A DNA stretch of 64,000 bases from Sulfodiicoccus acidiphilus (GCF_003967175.1 NZ_AP018553.1:992001-1056000); one strand, 5' to 3'. Positions 1 through 8,892 are shown, counted from the first letter of the stretch. Notes: generated by a model not told the origin, from the sequence alone. A program made the numbers and translations.

Positions 1-26
1 GGTCGACAGGCTGAAAGAGATATTGA

Positions 27-1148
27 ATGAACCTAGTGGAGGTTAGGGAAGGGGAGGCAAATCTACTAGTCCCAGATCCCGCGAGCTATACAAAGGATGG
101 AAAGTTCGACCCGAGTTGGGCCCCTGTCTTCTACAACCCAAGAATGAGGTTGAATAGAGACCTAAGTGTGATAATGGTCAAATTGAATAGAGTGAGAAGA
201 GCCCTAGACGCATTCACGGCTTCAGGAGTCAGGGCAATTAGATATTCATTGGAGGGGAAGGCAGAAGAGGTAAACTTCAATGATATAGACCCTATAGCTC
301 TGGAACTGGCGAGGAAGAACGCGGAGTTGAACGGTGTGAAAGGAAGATTCTTGAACTTAGACGCCAGAGCTGCTATGTTCAACGCAAGATACGATTGGAT
401 CGATATAGATCCCTTCGGCACTCCAGCTCCTTTCCTACTAGATGGAACGGCGGCAATTATAAGGAAGGGGATCTTGGCTGTTACCGCGACGGACCTTACG
501 GCCTTAGAGGGAGCTGCTCCTCGGGCCTGTTTAAGGAAGTATGGTTCTGTTAACGACGGACTATCCTCCTCCAAGGAGATCGGAGTGAGGGTACTCTTGG
601 GTTCCTTGGTTAGAGCGGCTGCTGTAGCAGAAAGGTACATAGAGCCCATGCTCTCCTTCTACGCTGATCACTACATCAGAGTGTTTGTTAGGGTCCTAGA
701 GGGGGCCTCTAAGGCAGATCAGTCCTTACGTTCGATGGGTTTCGTTTACGAATGCCCTAACTGCCTTTACATGTCGACATCGAAAATCGCTGTTAGTAAT
801 TGCCCAAAATGTGGAGGAAGGACGAAGCTAGCTGGACCTCTTTGGCTGGACAGGATCGAGGATCAAACCCTCTTGGAGAACGTACAGCAGGAAGTCCTTT
901 CCGGTCCTGAATATTCAAAGAAAGCCCTGGAAATAGTAAGCAAGCTTAGGATGGAGATTAACTTTCCGTACTGGAGATTGGACAAACTAGCATCAATGCT
1001 TAAGGTTCCGATGCCTAGTCGAACAAAGTTGTTCCAATGTCTAAGGGAAATAGGTAGACATGTGACTGAAACTCACTTCGACTACAGGGGCTTCAAGACG
1101 GATGCAAACTACGACGAAATTGTGAATTGCGTTAAAGTTCAAAGCTGA
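27..1148 (+). CDS. trm1: tRNA (guanine26-N2)-dimethyltransferase Trm1
   Basis: SAM-dependent enzyme that methylates G26 of tRNAs in the cytoplasm. The 373-residue protein has the Trm1 N-terminus (NLVEVREGEANLLVPD), a Rossmann SAM-binding region at about residues 60-100 (FTASGVRAIRY, then NFNDIDP), the catalytic-type motif DIDPFGTPAPF near 126-136, and a C-terminal zinc-binding pair CPNC (243-246) and CPKC (259-262). Length is typical of archaeal Trm1. The ATG lies inside the end of an upstream gene that leaves the window: one frame reads VDRLKEILNEPSGG and stops at 46, another stops at 30, and I cannot tell which is real. Its 3' end overlaps the convergent TFE-beta gene by 10 bp. Confidence 0.95.
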   Translation: MNLVEVREGEANLLVPDPASYTKDGKFDPSWAPVFYNPRMRLNRDLSVIMVKLNRVRRALDAFTASGVRAIRYSLEGKAEEVNFNDIDPIALELARKNAELNGVKGRFLNLDARAAMFNARYDWIDIDPFGTPAPFLLDGTAAIIRKGILAVTATDLTALEGAAPRACLRKYGSVNDGLSSSKEIGVRVLLGSLVRAAAVAERYIEPMLSFYADHYIRVFVRVLEGASKADQSLRSMGFVYECPNCLYMSTSKIAVSNCPKCGGRTKLAGPLWLDRIEDQTLLENVQQEVLSGPEYSKKALEIVSKLRMEINFPYWRLDKLASMLKVPMPSRTKLFQCLREIGRHVTETHFDYRGFKTDANYDEIVNCVKVQS

Positions 1149-1504
1149 GAGATCAGCCAAGAGGCAAGTTTGGGACAGTTATGAGGGCCTATTTGGCTTC
1201 CGTTGCCACACTTACTAAGGATGTTGCAAGTGAAACAGGGGACGTCATGCATGCTCTTAACATTCACCACAATCCTTGAGTAATCTCTAGCAACGGCGAA
1301 AAGCTTCACGACGTTCTTACCATCCACCTTCATCGATCTCTTAAGCACAAGACGCTTCAAAATCAATTTCTTGAGGGCCGAGCTAAGTTCCTTATTCGAT
1401 ACACCGAGGGCTGTAGCGAGTTCGGTTTGCGCTATACCTTCATCACCAGCTTCCTTTATTTTCTCGTGAACTAACTCCTCCAATTGGACTGGGCTTATTT
1501 CCAT
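1139..1504 (-). CDS. tfeB: Transcription factor E beta subunit (TFE-beta / RPC34-like)
   Basis: 121 residues: an N-terminal winged helix (about 5-75, with recognition-helix-like TELATALGVSNKELSSALKKL) followed by four cysteines C90, C93, C99 and C110 in the pattern CFTC-x5-C-x10-C. This matches archaeal TFE-beta, the homolog of the RNA polymerase III subunit C34/RPC39, where the cysteines bind a 4Fe-4S cluster. TFE-beta pairs with TFE-alpha to help open the promoter. The family assignment rests on the winged helix plus cysteine pattern, which is distinctive. It is transcribed toward trm1 and overlaps its end; its promoter lies in the 1505-1748 gap. Confidence 0.85.
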   Translation of the reverse strand: MEISPVQLEELVHEKIKEAGDEGIAQTELATALGVSNKELSSALKKLILKRLVLKRSMKVDGKNVVKLFAVARDYSRIVVNVKSMHDVPCFTCNILSKCGNGSQIGPHNCPKLASWLISQL

Positions 1505-1748
1505 AAAACCACCTATGCTAAAGATCTATATCGCTGCACCCTCTTATTTACTTTTCATAGCCTCTATATGTCATAGGCTAACTCGCTAGTTCCTAGTAAG
1601 ACAACAGATCGCCAGATCGAGAGTCTACTTGGATCAGGGGATATATACAGGGTAATATCACATAGAGGCCATTAAACCCACACTTCTACCTCTGTGAACA
1701 GGACGCAAAATGTTTTTTACAAGGATAGTAGATATGGTCTCGATTTTG

Positions 1749-2623
1749 ATGGGAGAGAGCGTTGAAGGAGAACAGCTCTACAAGAAGATAACGGAGTTAA
1801 AGGACGAGATAATAAGATTAAAGGGGAGAGAAACTCCGCCATAGAACAAATAAAGAAGCTAAGAGCAGAGAAGGCCCAAAAGCTGGAGACCCTAAGATCT
1901 TTGAGGGAAACTATAGATAAAATAAGGGAGAACATGAAGGGCAAACTGGACGAACTTCAATCGCTTAAAGCAAAGAAAGAGGAGCTATTGAATGAACTCA
2001 ATCAAATGAGGGAGGCTCTTAAGGTGGACGACAAGGCTAAGACCGAAGGCGTCTCAAATTTGGCTGCCATACAGAGGAGAATAAGGGAGCTTGAGTGGCA
2101 AGTACAAACTAACTCGCTCGACATAGAGGAAGAAAAGAGGCTAGTCAAGAGAATAGAGGAATTGAGAAAGAAGGAAAACGAACTGAAGAAGTACGCCAAA
2201 CTGAAGGAGAAGTATAAGGAGGGTAGGGCTCAGCTCTTAGCTAAGAAAGTTGAACTAAGCACGGTGAGATCCAAGATGACTGAAATAGTAGGCGAACTGA
2301 AGATACAGAGAGAGTTACTGGAGAAGAAGAAGGCAGAGAGGGATGCCATTGTCAATCAGATAATTGAGCTCAAGAAAAGGATAGAGGAACTGAGTGCCAT
2401 GATAGACAAACTGGGGAACGACGTAAGTGAGAAACAAAAGGAATTAGGGAGTGCCATAGAAATGTCTAGGAGAGGTAGTCAGACGTGGTCGAGGCAGGAG
2501 GAACAGAGGATCATGGAGAAGAAGAAAGAGGAAGTGAAGGAGAAGATGAAGAAGACCAACAGGCTCTCGTTCCACGAGTTCCGGATACTTTACGACGGGG
2601 CTCAGGGGTCTGATGGGGAATAG
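1749..2623 (+). CDS. COG1340-like coiled-coil protein, split by an apparent -1 frameshift
   Basis: Almost the whole product is predicted coiled coil, rich in E, K, L and R with heptad-like spacing, as in the archaeal coiled-coil proteins of COG1340; function unknown. The second fragment is open from 1766 to 2623, but its coiled-coil pattern starts at once without a good start codon. Another frame supplies ATG 1749 and a matching coiled-coil N-terminus (GEQLYKKITELKDEIIRLK) that stops at 1844. Joining them needs one -1 shift at A AAG GGG (1820-1826) and gives about 291 residues, a normal size for this family. It overlaps the next gene by 11 bp. The break may be programmed, a sequencing error or a mutation. 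Confidence 0.7.
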
Positions 2624-3668
2624 AGTCCTAGTAATATATATAGATATTGATGATGACTTAGGTGTAGCAGGAGTTCAAACCCCAGTTATAGGAGCTGAGG
2701 AAGTTCAGAAGGCAATGGAGATAGCCTCCAAATACATGGCTACAGACTCAGACTTCAACAGTATGGTAGTAGCATACAATGTGTATCGAGGTTTAGTGGA
2801 TGACGGAGAGGATGCGGAGATAACTTTTCTTGCTGGTTCCAGAGCAGGTGGGGTTAGAGCACAAAGGGCCTTCTCCAAGAAACTAGACGACGTACTTAAC
2901 AAGGTTAGGCCAGACGAGGCTGTAGTCGTCTACGATAGCCCAGAGGACGAGAAGGCCCTCCCAATAGTTCAGTCCAAGGTGAAGATTGCTGGTGTTGAAA
3001 AAGTGGTGGTGGAGCAACACAGGGGAGTTGAGGAAACCTATGCAGTGCTGGGAAAATACCTCAGAAAGCTAGTGGATGACCCTCACTACTCTAGGGTGTT
3101 CGTAGGAGTACCAGGAATTTTACTGGTAACGGTCGCTATAATGAGTCTACTTGGTCTATTGAAGTATGTAGCAATAACAGTAGCGCTGATAGTGGGAGGA
3201 GCGATGGTGATTAGAGGCCTAAAGTTGGACGAGGTGGTAGAGAACTGGTGGGAGAACTCAGCCGTTATGACGGTGGCCGGGGTGTTAGCCGCCATTTCCT
3301 TTGTCTTGATGTTAGTTAACGTCGTGTTAGTAAGCGAGGCCTTGCCCAAGACGCCTCAAGCCTACGCAGCCGCCTTAGACGACGTTCTTCCCTATGGGGT
3401 GTTTGGACTCCTTCTCCTCTTCTTCGGTAAACTGATCTCGAAAGTGCTAGGTAGAGATGTGAGACTGTGGCACGATGTAATGGGGGTTCTAGTAGTTATA
3501 GTGCTCTACTATCTCTCAAACGGAATACTGAAGGCGATATCGTTGGGGCAGTATGTCATATCGCAACAACTAATATACGGTCTAGTAGCATCTAGCTTAG
3601 GGCTCATATCCCTCTACGTTGGGTTACTCCTCTTCGAAAGGAGGTTTCTGACTGAAAAGAGGTCCTGA
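2613..3668 (+). CDS. DUF373 family membrane protein
   Basis: 351 residues. The N-terminal half (about 1-155) is a soluble alpha/beta domain that starts RVLVIYIDIDDDLG and contains VVVYDSPEDEKALPIV, as in the DUF373/COG2237 family of predicted archaeal membrane proteins. The C-terminal half has about five to six hydrophobic segments (roughly 162-205, 217-240, 255-275, 290-310, 320-345). Function unknown. It starts within the end of the coiled-coil gene and is probably co-transcribed with it. Confidence 0.8.
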   Translation: MGNRVLVIYIDIDDDLGVAGVQTPVIGAEEVQKAMEIASKYMATDSDFNSMVVAYNVYRGLVDDGEDAEITFLAGSRAGGVRAQRAFSKKLDDVLNKVRPDEAVVVYDSPEDEKALPIVQSKVKIAGVEKVVVEQHRGVEETYAVLGKYLRKLVDDPHYSRVFVGVPGILLVTVAIMSLLGLLKYVAITVALIVGGAMVIRGLKLDEVVENWWENSAVMTVAGVLAAISFVLMLVNVVLVSEALPKTPQAYAAALDDVLPYGVFGLLLLFFGKLISKVLGRDVRLWHDVMGVLVVIVLYYLSNGILKAISLGQYVISQQLIYGLVASSLGLISLYVGLLLFERRFLTEKRS

Positions 3669-3784
3669 AAACCCATAACTCTAGAAGTGGAAGCGAAATA
3701 GCTTAAATAGATGCCCCCGTGTAATATCGCCTCAAGTAAGGCATTTTCTTTGATAATACGATGTCCTCGGTATTATCTTAGTAG

Positions 3785-3794
3785 ATTTATAAAT
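3785..3794 (+). promoter_or_regulatory. TATA box of gar1-tfb
   Basis: The stretch atttataaat is centred about 30 bp upstream of the GTG start at 3820. This spacing is typical of leaderless Sulfolobales transcripts and supports that GTG as the start. Confidence 0.55.
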
Positions 3795-3819
3795 GGTAGT
3801 TTCACCATGAGTATTAGAT

Positions 3820-4071
3820 GTGAGGGTCAATCTAGGCCGTACAGTGAGTGTATATAAGGAAGGGCTCAGGGTAGTCTCCTTGGACCCTTCTTTAGATTAC
3901 GAAAGAATTAACATAATTGGAAAGACGGTGAGGGATAAGTACGGCAACGCAGTTGGAAGAGTGCTTGACGTGATAGGGAATGTCAAGAATCCTTATGCGC
4001 TGGTGAAGACTACGGGTAAGTGGAACGAAGAAACCCACGTGAGGGTGGAGGGCAAGAGGAAAGTTGACTGA
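3820..4071 (+). CDS. gar1: H/ACA ribonucleoprotein subunit Gar1
   Basis: 83-residue beta-barrel RNP protein of the archaeal Gar1 type. The core GKTVRDKYGNAVGRVLDVIGNVKNPYALVK (given here only as family landmarks: IGKTVRDKYGNAVGRV near 32-47, VKNPYALVK near 55-63) is characteristic. Gar1 joins Cbf5, Nop10 and L7Ae in RNA-guided pseudouridylation. It starts with GTG, placed by the TATA box at 3785. The following tfb gene starts 8 bp before its end, so the two are translationally coupled. Confidence 0.85.
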   Translation: MRVNLGRTVSVYKEGLRVVSLDPSLDYERINIIGKTVRDKYGNAVGRVLDVIGNVKNPYALVKTTGKWNEETHVRVEGKRKVD

Positions 4072-4975
4072 AGTCTCTTCCGACGGCTTCAAGGATCCTT
4101 ATCAGAGCTGTATCACTGGAGGCCCACATAGGCCAATAATGGATTATGCGCGTGGCGAAGTCAAATGCTCAGAGTGTGGATTAGTTCTAGACCAGAGTGT
4201 AGTTGACCAAGGTCCAGAGTGGAGGAACTTCAACCAAGAGGAAAGGAACGGCAGAGAACGTGTAGGTAGGCCCAACGACCCTGGGAGTCACGATTGGGGC
4301 ATGAGCACTGGAGTGGGAAGGAGTAGAAACCCTAGAAGAGACGCTAAGATAAAGAACCTCAATCATAAAATCAGGGTCTCTGCCAAAGACAGGAAGTTAG
4401 TCACCCTGCTCTCATCTCTCCACCAAGAGGCTTCTAAATTAGACCTACCTCGACATGTGAGAGATACTGGCGCTATGGTATTGAGAAAACTTTACAGCGA
4501 AGGTCTAGCCAAGAGAATAGAGCCAGAGGTACTGGTAGTTGGAGCCCTGCTCTACGCAAGTAGAGTGAACAGGATCCCCAAGACTGTACCCGAGGTACTG
4601 GCCGTAGCCAACGTGGACAAGAGGCAACTCTGGGACGCCATGGAAAGGATAAGTAAGATGTCTAAAGTGGGTGATTCCTTCAAACCTCACCTGAAACCGG
4701 CAGAATACGTTCCACGGATTGTGGCAGAGCTCAAATTGCCGGATCACGTTATCACGAAAGCGTCAGAACTGGCGGAAAAGGCCTACGAAAATGGCATAAC
4801 GAGTGGAAGAGGTCATCTGGGACTGAGCGCGGCCTCAGTTTACGTGGTGAGTGCGCTGCTCGACGTCAAGAAAACCCAGAAAGAGATCGCGGAGGCAATG
4901 AAGATAACGGAGGTGACGATAAGGAATAGGTGCAGAGATATCGTGAACAACTTCGACATAACTGTCATGTTATGA
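4064..4975 (+). CDS. tfb: Transcription initiation factor TFB (paralog, TFB2-like)
   Basis: 303 residues: N-terminal zinc-ribbon region (about 15-45), B-reader segment DQGPEWRNF (about 48-56), then two cyclin-fold repeats (about 105-195 and 205-295) ending in the helix-turn-helix KTQKEIAEAMKITEVTIRNR that contacts the BRE. TFB recruits RNA polymerase to TBP-bound promoters. The ribbon is unusual: C35-x2-C38 is intact, but the first pair is only C16, with H22 the next possible ligand. From memory the C-terminus and the KIRVSAKDRKLVTLLS region look more like Sulfolobus TFB2 than TFB1, but I cannot confirm the paralog. Start is TTG, overlapping gar1 by 8 bp. Confidence 0.9.
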   Translation: MTEVSSDGFKDPYQSCITGGPHRPIMDYARGEVKCSECGLVLDQSVVDQGPEWRNFNQEERNGRERVGRPNDPGSHDWGMSTGVGRSRNPRRDAKIKNLNHKIRVSAKDRKLVTLLSSLHQEASKLDLPRHVRDTGAMVLRKLYSEGLAKRIEPEVLVVGALLYASRVNRIPKTVPEVLAVANVDKRQLWDAMERISKMSKVGDSFKPHLKPAEYVPRIVAELKLPDHVITKASELAEKAYENGITSGRGHLGLSAASVYVVSALLDVKKTQKEIAEAMKITEVTIRNRCRDIVNNFDITVML

Positions 4976-5021
4976 GACGCTAAGAACCAATTCCTCCTTT
5001 TCCCCTTACGGTATGAGAAGC

Positions 5022-5029
5022 TTTAAATA
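5022..5029 (+). promoter_or_regulatory. TATA box of alba
   Basis: The tttaaata element is about 43 bp before ATG 5068, predicting transcription start near 5050-5055. This leaves a short leader holding the ribosome-binding site aggtgag (5056-5062). Confidence 0.55.
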
Positions 5030-5067
5030 CCAAACATATGGTTGATACATGGCTATAGGTGAGAAGT

Positions 5068-5364
5068 ATGGCAACCGCGTCTCCGACACCAAGTAACGTG
5101 GTGTTAGTAGGAAAGAAGCCCGTAATGAACTACGTGTTGGCTGCTCTGACCCTGCTGAATCAGGGTGTGAGCGAAATAGTGATAAAAGCTAGGGGAAGGT
5201 CAGTCAGTAAGGCTGTGGACACCGTAGAGATAGTCAGGAATAGATTCCTTCCCGACAAAGTAGAGGTAAAGGAGATAAGGATAGGCAGCCAAGTTGTGAC
5301 GAGCCAAGACGGGAAGCAGTCTAGAGTTTCAACGATAGAGATAGCGATAAAGAAGAGGGCCTAA
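5068..5364 (+). CDS. alba: Chromatin protein Alba
   Basis: 98 residues from ATG 5068, preceded by a good ribosome-binding site (aggtgag); an in-frame GTG at 5059 is less likely. The sequence is nearly the textbook Sulfolobus Alba1: [18 protein letters not shown], then [19 protein letters not shown] and the basic hairpin region [19 protein letters not shown]. Alba is an abundant dimeric DNA/RNA-binding protein whose lysine in the GKKP loop is the acetylation site in Sulfolobus. It probably forms its own short transcript. Confidence 0.97.
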   Translation: MATASPTPSNVVLVGKKPVMNYVLAALTLLNQGVSEIVIKARGRSVSKAVDTVEIVRNRFLPDKVEVKEIRIGSQVVTSQDGKQSRVSTIEIAIKKRA

Positions 5365-5442
5365 GGAAATTTTTAGCGCTGATTTTCTTTTGAAGCAGTT
5401 TTAAATAGGGAGAATCCTCACTCTACAGCTAAGTGTTAGTAT

Positions 5443-5766
5443 ATGGCTAGCCAACCTACGATAAGGGTTGAATTCGAAGGAAAGGCTAGGGTTGGAGAGG
5501 TTCTTGGTAATCTGGCCAACTTACAACTCAGAGCTGAGGACTTTTCGAGCCCAATTGCATTGCAGATGGCTATATCTAGAATCTACACAGAGATGATGAG
5601 ACTGGCCGAACAGAGGCCGCAGGCCAAGTATGTAGGGGAAGTCAAATTCAATGACTCCTTAGGCAACCAAGTTGTCGTTGGGGTTGATTTAGGCGACAAG
5701 ATACCTCCCCTAGGTAACAAGGAAGTAAAAGCGAGAGTTATCGTTGAGATCTACGACGAAGACTAG
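5443..5766 (+). CDS. Conserved small protein next to Alba, function unknown
   Basis: 107 residues, mixed alpha/beta: an N-terminal strand (TIRVEFEG), a helical middle (ALQMAISRIYTEMMRLAEQ) and C-terminal strands ending in an acidic tail (VEIYDED). No cysteines, no membrane segment and no recognised domain. A TATA box (ttttaaata, 5399-5407) about 40 bp upstream of the ATG and normal codon use support it as a real gene with its own promoter. The stop overlaps the convergent winged-helix gene by 29 bp. Confidence 0.75.
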   Translation: MASQPTIRVEFEGKARVGEVLGNLANLQLRAEDFSSPIALQMAISRIYTEMMRLAEQRPQAKYVGEVKFNDSLGNQVVVGVDLGDKIPPLGNKEVKARVIVEIYDED

Positions 5767-6019
5767 CTTTCCTTAATAGATAAGGGTAAACCACGTCTAT
5801 AAATAAATAGTCCTCGAGGTCGTTCAACTTGAATGTGAAGTTATCGATCTCGGAAACTAGGCCGCTCTTTATCAAGTACCTTAAGACCGAGAGGACCACC
5901 TTAGGTGAGAAGTAGGGACGCATATGGGAGAGTGCGTCTCCTATATTGAAAGGGAGATAACCAAATTTTCTTCTCAACTCTAAGTAGATCGCCAACTCCC
6001 TCTTATTTAGCATCCTCAA
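5738..6019 (-). CDS. Small winged-helix-like protein
   Basis: 93 residues, helix-rich, with a pattern resembling a winged helix (LNKRELAIYLELRRKFGYLP, then VVLSVLRYLIKSGLVSEIDN and a strand FTFKLND), followed by a basic C-terminus (RKASLRRRSQR). It could be a DNA-binding regulator, but I cannot place it in a family. The start could be ATG 6019 or ATG 6013. Its 3' end overlaps the preceding gene on the opposite strand. Confidence 0.55.
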   Translation of the reverse strand: MRMLNKRELAIYLELRRKFGYLPFNIGDALSHMRPYFSPKVVLSVLRYLIKSGLVSEIDNFTFKLNDLEDYLFIDVVYPYLLRKASLRRRSQR

Positions 6020-6195
6020 ATCTCAACAACCTGGTGAGTCATCACGGTTCAGCCCTTACAAGTTCTTTCATCCCTTTTCTCACACTACCTGAATTGATTA
6101 AGACTTCGGTTCCACGCATATGAACAGTTAAAGTTCCTCTTCGCCATCAATACGCCTCTCTGCTCAACTTAACGGTACCGAAAAGTTGCATGTGA

Positions 6196-6298
6196 TCATT
6201 CGTTGAGCCGCGTGAAGAGAAGTCGTATAGACTCGTCCACAACCTCCCACTTGATTCCTTTTGGATAAAAACCTACTATCACATCGCTCCAAGCACTT
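6196..6298 (-). pseudogene. Possible gene remnant
   Basis: On the minus strand a short open stretch ends in the protein-like sequence SDVIVGFYPKGIKWEVVDE followed by SIRLLFTRLNE and a stop. It has no start codon and is preceded by a stop. It reads like the C-terminus of a decayed gene. The rest of 6020-6370 shows no supported gene. Confidence 0.25.
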
Positions 6299-6371
6299 TT
6301 TCATTTGATAACAATACTTTATAAAAGGCCGTCCGCCCTCGTCAATGCGATCTTTTGACTCACTAATTTAC

Positions 6372-6656
6372 GTGAACTACCCCGCCCTCGCGGACGGGGC
6401 ATCTCGCGGTGGGGATTTCCTGCTTCCCGGAGGAACCTCGATCCCCGTCCGTAGCGGAGGTTCAGTGGAACCTTTCTGTGAAAATCGTGGAAGGGGGGTC
6501 ACGGAGGGTTTCCTCTCCACTGGCGTGAGTTCCCCCAGCCCAGAGGGTGCGACCCAGCTCTCACAGTAGAGGTCGTAGAAATAGTATTTTGACAACCGTA
6601 AAGAGGTTTACATAAGGGGGCTGTCCGTCCCCACGGAAGGGGACTTCCGTCCCCTC
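6372..6656 (-). mobile_element. Miniature IS200/IS605-like unit A (tnpB tail plus right end)
   Basis: A roughly 285-bp unit read on the minus strand. A GC-rich hairpin left end (6629-6654, accccacggaaggggacttc type) is followed by a TATA-like ttatgtaaac (6605-6617 region), then about 200 bp that encodes a proline-rich tail typical of the C-terminus of some archaeal TnpB proteins (CESWVAPSGLGELTPVERK). It ends with a right-end hairpin ccccgccctcgcggacgggg and gtgaactac at 6372. The nuclease domains are missing. It matches unit B (39363-39637) closely over the tail and right end; by eye most bases agree. It may encode a TnpB-type guide RNA without a nuclease. Confidence 0.6.
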
Positions 6657-6729
6657 AACCTCCGTTAGTTAAAGCCCAAATCTTCCTAAGCGGGAGACCC
6701 AAACACCTTTCCCGCTATCTTCAAATTAA

Positions 6730-7347
6730 GTGAAATCGCGGAAAGGTGGAAAGTCCTTAACCTTTCGGAGCGTGGAGGGGGTTGATAAACACAATATCAA
6801 GCTAGTCTTTATAGCTCTATTCCAGAATCGACTGTTAATGCCATATCTGGACAGAGGAGTGAAGGTGTGTAGACCTAGAGAGGCTTCAGGACTTTGGGAA
6901 GGGGAGGTGGTCTTCTCCACCCCTATAACACTGTTGACTGAGAACGGACCTGTAGTCTTCCCTCCGCTCTCTAAAGTGGGAGAAGAATGTACTCACAAAA
7001 CGCTCGCGATAGCTTGGGCAGACGGTATAATTTGGAGGGAGGGATTGGTTGAGGGGGTTGAGGGGGAGGTGGATGTTCAGGGGGAGGTGGAGGTGCTTGA
7101 CACCCGATTGATTCCAGCTTTTGCGTTCAGGAAGATCGTGGGGAGAGTCAAAGTGAAAGTAGGAAAAATTCCAGGTGTGCCCCTGATTAAGGTGGAAGAC
7201 CTTCCTCTGATTTCGTTCTTTCAAGGAAGACTGTTCGAAGCCACTAGGTCCTTGATGCCTTTGTTGAGGTTACTTTCAGCTTCAATACTCTACTACTACT
7301 TGAGAAACGATGAGTCCTTGGTTCAAGAAGGGGGGACCTCTCTATAG
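6730..7347 (+). CDS. Hypothetical protein
   Basis: 205 residues with no domain I recognise. It contains beta-rich central sequence (VKVKVGKIPGVPLIKVED) and valine/glutamate repeats caused by a ggggaggtgg-like DNA repeat around 7050-7095. A hydrophobic helix lies near the C-terminus (SLMPLLRLLSASILYYYL). The start is uncertain, and the gene could begin at a later codon. It converges with the transporter gene and overlaps its end by 25 bp. Confidence 0.55.
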   Translation: MKSRKGGKSLTFRSVEGVDKHNIKLVFIALFQNRLLMPYLDRGVKVCRPREASGLWEGEVVFSTPITLLTENGPVVFPPLSKVGEECTHKTLAIAWADGIIWREGLVEGVEGEVDVQGEVEVLDTRLIPAFAFRKIVGRVKVKVGKIPGVPLIKVEDLPLISFFQGRLFEATRSLMPLLRLLSASILYYYLRNDESLVQEGGTSL

Positions 7348-8750
7348 ATCCGGTCCAATTGTACTCCGATTTTCTTACATTTCACTCTAGCCCGCAAATA
7401 GATCGACACACCAAGGCCGAGCAGAGAGACTAAGTAAACCAGGTTAATCCAAAGGAGGTTCCCCCGTAGACCTAAGTAAGGAGACATAATGACGGCCCAT
7501 CCTAAGTAGGACAAGAGGGGAAGAGATAACGCCCCAGCAAATTTAACCGCCTTTCCAGAGAACTTAGTCGCAGCTATAGCCACCAAGCCCATGTAGACAA
7601 GTGACAGGGGGAGAAAATCATAGAGCGCAAGAACTCCCACTGATGAAACGAGCGGAACAGACAAGAACGATAGCGTAAGTAGGAGATCCAGAAGGTGAGC
7701 TGGGACGGGAGAGCCCCTAGAGTTGATCTGGCCTAGTAGCTCTGGCAGTAGCCTATCCAAAGCCATAGCAAGTATATACCTCGAGAACACTAGAATCCCC
7801 ATAGAGAGCTCCAGAATTTCCCAAGCGATCAACCCGATGGCTAGAATCCAACCAGCACCGGGTCCAGCTGCATACATCGCCAAGGTCCAGAAGTTGTAAA
7901 GGCCTGTATAGAACAGAGAGGAGCTAACTGGACCTTTCATTAAGTAGAAGGGAACTCCTATCAACGCCAACGTTAATAGTTGGGAGAGAAGGACATTTAG
8001 TTTTAATGCTTTTCTATCTCGGGCTTCGGCAGCTACAGCTGGGCCAGCGAATACCCATATGAAGCTGAACGCCGATAGTAGTGGAACCGCTTCTAAGGTA
8101 CCTGAAAACCCAGGTTGACCGTTAAGTCGAGGAACGAGAGAAAAAGTAGAGGCGAAAGAGTGTGAGAGGGGACTCACTCCTTTTAAGTATAGCACTAAGG
8201 TGCCATAAGCTACGGCGAAGCACGCGATAATGGAAAGGTAGGTGTTAAGTCTAGACACAGCAGAAGGCCGCCTCACGTTAATAGCAACGAGAAACATGAA
8301 GGGGATCGCCGCCACTAGATAGGTGGCCACTGCACCTAAGGAAGGAATTTGCCCTAGACCATCTATTTTGAACATTACTAGTAGAATTTGTTCGAAGCTT
8401 GAAGACCAGAAATACGAGGTTAAGGCAAAGTATGTAGGCATGTTAAAGGTCATTGCTACTGCAACTGGAACCGAGAGCTTAGGAGATAACTTCCTGCTTA
8501 TCCACACATAGTCTCCTCCAGTTCTCGGTAACTGCATCGACATCAAGGTGTAAGCCAGTCCTAACGGTAGGGATATCAGGAACGTTACTAGTGCAGCCAT
8601 CCAGAGTACGGCAACTCCACCGACATAAGGGGTAACTCCAAGGAAGAGTGCGCTCCCAGCTGACATGTTAGCTAAATTGAGTACCATTAAGTCAAACATC
8701 GAAAATCTCTTTACCAGCCCAGACGAATTCCGTATGAATAGGCTAGCCAT
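7323..8750 (-). CDS. APC-superfamily amino acid permease
   Basis: 475 residues, about 12 hydrophobic segments throughout, with the APC-family start: NLANMSAGSALFLGVTPYVGG in TM1 (the broken-helix substrate region) and QLPRTGGDYVWISRKL after TM2, the classical PRTGGDY-type motif. Likely an inner-membrane symporter or exchanger for amino acids or polyamines; substrate cannot be assigned. It is a single gene with a likely promoter in the AT-rich region 8760-8870. Confidence 0.88.
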   Translation of the reverse strand: MASLFIRNSSGLVKRFSMFDLMVLNLANMSAGSALFLGVTPYVGGVAVLWMAALVTFLISLPLGLAYTLMSMQLPRTGGDYVWISRKLSPKLSVPVAVAMTFNMPTYFALTSYFWSSSFEQILLVMFKIDGLGQIPSLGAVATYLVAAIPFMFLVAINVRRPSAVSRLNTYLSIIACFAVAYGTLVLYLKGVSPLSHSFASTFSLVPRLNGQPGFSGTLEAVPLLSAFSFIWVFAGPAVAAEARDRKALKLNVLLSQLLTLALIGVPFYLMKGPVSSSLFYTGLYNFWTLAMYAAGPGAGWILAIGLIAWEILELSMGILVFSRYILAMALDRLLPELLGQINSRGSPVPAHLLDLLLTLSFLSVPLVSSVGVLALYDFLPLSLVYMGLVAIAATKFSGKAVKFAGALSLPLLSYLGWAVIMSPYLGLRGNLLWINLVYLVSLLGLGVSIYLRARVKCKKIGVQLDRIYREVPPS

Positions 8751-8892
8751 ATTGCAGCTTGAAGACCTTTTCCCTTATAAAGTCAAGGGAACCTAAATAA
8801 TTTCTCTATTACTAAGTAAATCTAATGATGTATGTATTATTACTGTATCACAACTTAATTCCTCAAGCTTTATCTTCCTCTTTCCTCGCTAG

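Noticed and set aside
131-649. 172-codon open frame opposite trm1
   Set aside because: Fully antisense to a well-identified enzyme, composition serine/leucine-rich as expected of a shadow frame.
6377-6595. 72-codon minus-strand frame as an independent protein
   Set aside because: It is the C-terminal tail region of a lost tnpB inside unit A; the copy in unit B has a stop codon, so protein function is unlikely.
8323-8511. 62-codon plus-strand frame opposite the APC permease
   Set aside because: Antisense to a membrane-protein gene with intact motifs; no promoter.
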